From NCBI GenBank assembly GCA_009774585.1, contig VSOA01000236.1, forward strand, positions 1 through 5,962: a DNA stretch of 5,962 nt, given 5' to 3'. This stretch comes from Lachnospiraceae bacterium. Its GTDB lineage: Bacteria; Bacillota; Clostridia; Lachnospirales; Lachnospiraceae. The notes below the pieces were generated by a model. The model was not told where the DNA came from and made no database searches. It worked only from the letters and a program-made list of their open reading frames with translations. Both the position numbers and the translations under genes were made by a program. Positions 4,536 to 5,962 of this stretch are shown piece after piece; positions within the stretch are counted from its first letter, which is position 1, and each line of letters begins with the position of its first letter.

Positions 4536-5705
4536 ATGAAATACGTTAATGCAAATGATATTTTACCCGAAGAACTGCTTTCCATGATTCAGGCATATTA
4601 TCAAGGCGGCTATTTATATATACCAAAAGAAAATTTCTGTACGGTAAAGCAGCAGACCGACTATGAGATTGAGTTAGAAAAGCGCAATCAGCATATCTAT
4701 TTAAAGCATCTTGAAGGAAGAACGAACGAACAGCTTGGAAAGATCTATCATTTGTCACAAGCAAGCATCAGAAGGATTCTTGCAAAAGAAAAGGTGAAAC
4801 ATCAGAATATGAAAGAAATTATAGAACAAATTTTACCTTTATGGGGAATTGAAAACAAACAATTATTGCAAATATATCCCTCTGCATGGGAAATTAATCA
4901 CTCTTATGTAATCAAAGTGTATGATGACCAAAAGCAGTTGGAAAGAAATCTAAAAATATCCGAAGTATTATCAGACTGCGACATTCCGGTTGCAAAGACA
5001 GTCATTACAAAAAATAGAGAAAACTATGCTGCTTACCAAAACACTTATTTCCTTATGTCAAAAAAACTACCGGGAAGTAATATTTCCAATTGCAAAGACA
5101 AATCAACCGCTTGGAAAATGGGCTGTGCTATTGCACGGTTACACACCGCATTTATGAAATGCGAAAAAGAAATTGAATTTTGGGATAATAGCTTGTTAAT
5201 AGAAATGAAAGGATGGGTATGGGAAACTTTAGCAAATAATGAATGGAAGATACTAAGCGAAGAAGAATATGCTAAAACAGTAGAATTGTTAGAAAGCGTA
5301 TATGAGCATCTGCCGAAACAATTAATTCACAGGGATGTACATTTCGGAAATTTCTTATTCTTTGACGGCAGTTTCTCCGGATATATTGATTTCGATCTGA
5401 GCCAGAGAAATATTAGAATATTTGACATTTGTTATTTTCTGACAGGATTATTAGCAGAAGAAACAGAGGCGTCCCTTACCAAAACCGAATGGATTGAAAT
5501 TGTGAAATCAGCCATTGCAGGTTACGAAAGCATGATTCTTCTATCAAAAGAAGAAAAAGGCGCAATTCCATGTGTAATGGCATGTATAGAAATTCTGTGC
5601 GGGGCATATTTCATCAATATAAATGATACAAAACATGCTCATGACGCATCGCAAGTGTTTCGCTTTATACAAAATTACGAAAGAGATATTAAGCGTGCAA
5701 TATGA
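4536..5705 (+). CDS. HTH domain-aminoglycoside phosphotransferase-like kinase fusion
   Basis: This 389-residue protein joins two parts. Residues 1-86 (MKYVNANDILPEELLSMIQ, then YLYIPKE, then a helix-turn-helix at about 62-84, EQLGKIYHLSQASIRRIL) resemble a small Clostridia DNA-binding domain of the CD3324/Mor-like type. Residues about 90-389 are an APH/choline-kinase-like fold. Lys127 in SYVIKVYDD is the probable ATP lysine, HRDVHFGNFLF (265-275) is the catalytic loop with Asp267 and Asn272, and YIDFD (283-287) supplies the metal-binding Asp285. Such kinases phosphorylate aminoglycosides, macrolides, homoserine, choline or other small hydroxylated molecules; the substrate here is not identifiable, and resistance should not be assumed. 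The start has GGAG 8 nt upstream. The gene is AT-richer than those to its left and overlaps the downstream methyltransferase by 4 bp. The kinase call is firm and the HTH call is fairly firm. Confidence 0.87.
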   Translation: MKYVNANDILPEELLSMIQAYYQGGYLYIPKENFCTVKQQTDYEIELEKRNQHIYLKHLEGRTNEQLGKIYHLSQASIRRILAKEKVKHQNMKEIIEQILPLWGIENKQLLQIYPSAWEINHSYVIKVYDDQKQLERNLKISEVLSDCDIPVAKTVITKNRENYAAYQNTYFLMSKKLPGSNISNCKDKSTAWKMGCAIARLHTAFMKCEKEIEFWDNSLLIEMKGWVWETLANNEWKILSEEEYAKTVELLESVYEHLPKQLIHRDVHFGNFLFFDGSFSGYIDFDLSQRNIRIFDICYFLTGLLAEETEASLTKTEWIEIVKSAIAGYESMILLSKEEKGAIPCVMACIEILCGAYFININDTKHAHDASQVFRFIQNYERDIKRAI

Positions 5706-5962
5706 TAAAATGTACTATAAATGGAATAGGTCTTAATATGTATACGGAGCATTCCCTATTTTCACCAAATGATATCGATAAAGGAACCGTAACAATGCTG
5801 TCCAAAATAGAATTTAAACCGGGGCAGAAAATCTTGGACTTAGGTTGCGGCTATGGTGTAATCGGAATATATGCAGCACATTTTTCAGGCGCTGAGAATG
5901 TTACCATGATTGATATCAATCCCATTGCCGTTGAGTTTGCAAAAAAGAATGCCATATATAAT
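5702..5962 (+). CDS. Class I SAM-dependent methyltransferase, RsmC-like (5' part, runs off the window)
   Basis: The reading frame opens at ATG 5702, which overlaps the kinase stop as ATGA, and is still open after 87 codons at the window end. Residues 14-29 (YTEHSLFSPNDIDKGT) match the lead-in of small RsmC/YbxB-like methyltransferases. Motif I is ILDLGCGYGVIG (44-55), which binds S-adenosylmethionine, and Asp71 in MIDINPIAVEFAKKNA is the acidic residue that holds the SAM ribose. Relatives include rRNA guanine-N2 methyltransferases and small-molecule methyltransferases; the missing C-terminal half, with the catalytic motif (NPP-type in RsmC), would distinguish them. There is no strong RBS at 5702, so translation probably relies on coupling to the kinase; an alternative start is ATG 5738. 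Confidence 0.85.
   Translation, partial: MIKCTINGIGLNMYTEHSLFSPNDIDKGTVTMLSKIEFKPGQKILDLGCGYGVIGIYAAHFSGAENVTMIDINPIAVEFAKKNAIYN

Noticed and set aside
1..5962. CRISPR array, tRNA or rRNA genes, or transposase
   Set aside because: No regularly spaced repeats, cloverleaf-like segments, rRNA signatures or transposase motifs were seen on either strand.

Overview
The window looks like chromosomal DNA from a low-GC Gram-positive bacterium, most plausibly a gut Clostridia/Lachnospiraceae-type organism. The support is strong AGGAG-type ribosome sites before nearly every gene, short intergenic gaps, sigma-A-like promoters, and the families present (MerR regulator, paired short CHR transporters, Cof-type HAD phosphatase, HTH-linked APH kinase). 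This placement is inference. There are no rRNA or tRNA genes, no CRISPR array and no recognisable insertion sequence. No gene-free stretch exceeds about 225 bases.

Left part (1-2102). A minus-strand MerR-family regulator (25-855) ends in two predicted membrane helices. Its promoter has the 19-bp spacer typical of MerR-controlled promoters, which suggests autoregulation. Divergent from it is a small YciI-like protein (1030-1329) with its own promoter and an internal dyad. This gene runs convergently into a Cof-type HAD phosphatase (2102-1317), and their 3' ends overlap by 13 bp.

Middle part (2103-3647). A good promoter and RBS lead into the wreck of a YafY-type HTH/WYL regulator: about 25 N-terminal codons are joined out of frame to about 30 C-terminal codons, and the middle is gone (2328-2491). 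Two short CHR-family chromate-type transporters follow directly (2512-3078 and 3075-3647), coupled by an ATGA overlap and probably working as a pair. A perfect TGTCAG-N8-CTGACA dyad upstream of the promoter may be an operator left from the lost regulator. The transporter pair therefore seems to have lost its dedicated control.

Right part (3648-5962). A GNAT-like acetyltransferase (3787-4407) carries an apparent in-frame insertion. A long imperfect hairpin (4430-4492) separates it from a visibly AT-richer block. That block holds a fusion of an N-terminal HTH domain to an aminoglycoside-phosphotransferase-like kinase (4536-5705), coupled by another ATGA overlap to the start of a class I SAM methyltransferase that runs off the window edge (5702-5962).

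No complete, clearly new system is visible. The items most worth following are the internally deleted WYL regulator upstream of intact transporters, the HTH-kinase fusion coupled to a methyltransferase, the long hairpin before it, and the MerR protein with a membrane tail.
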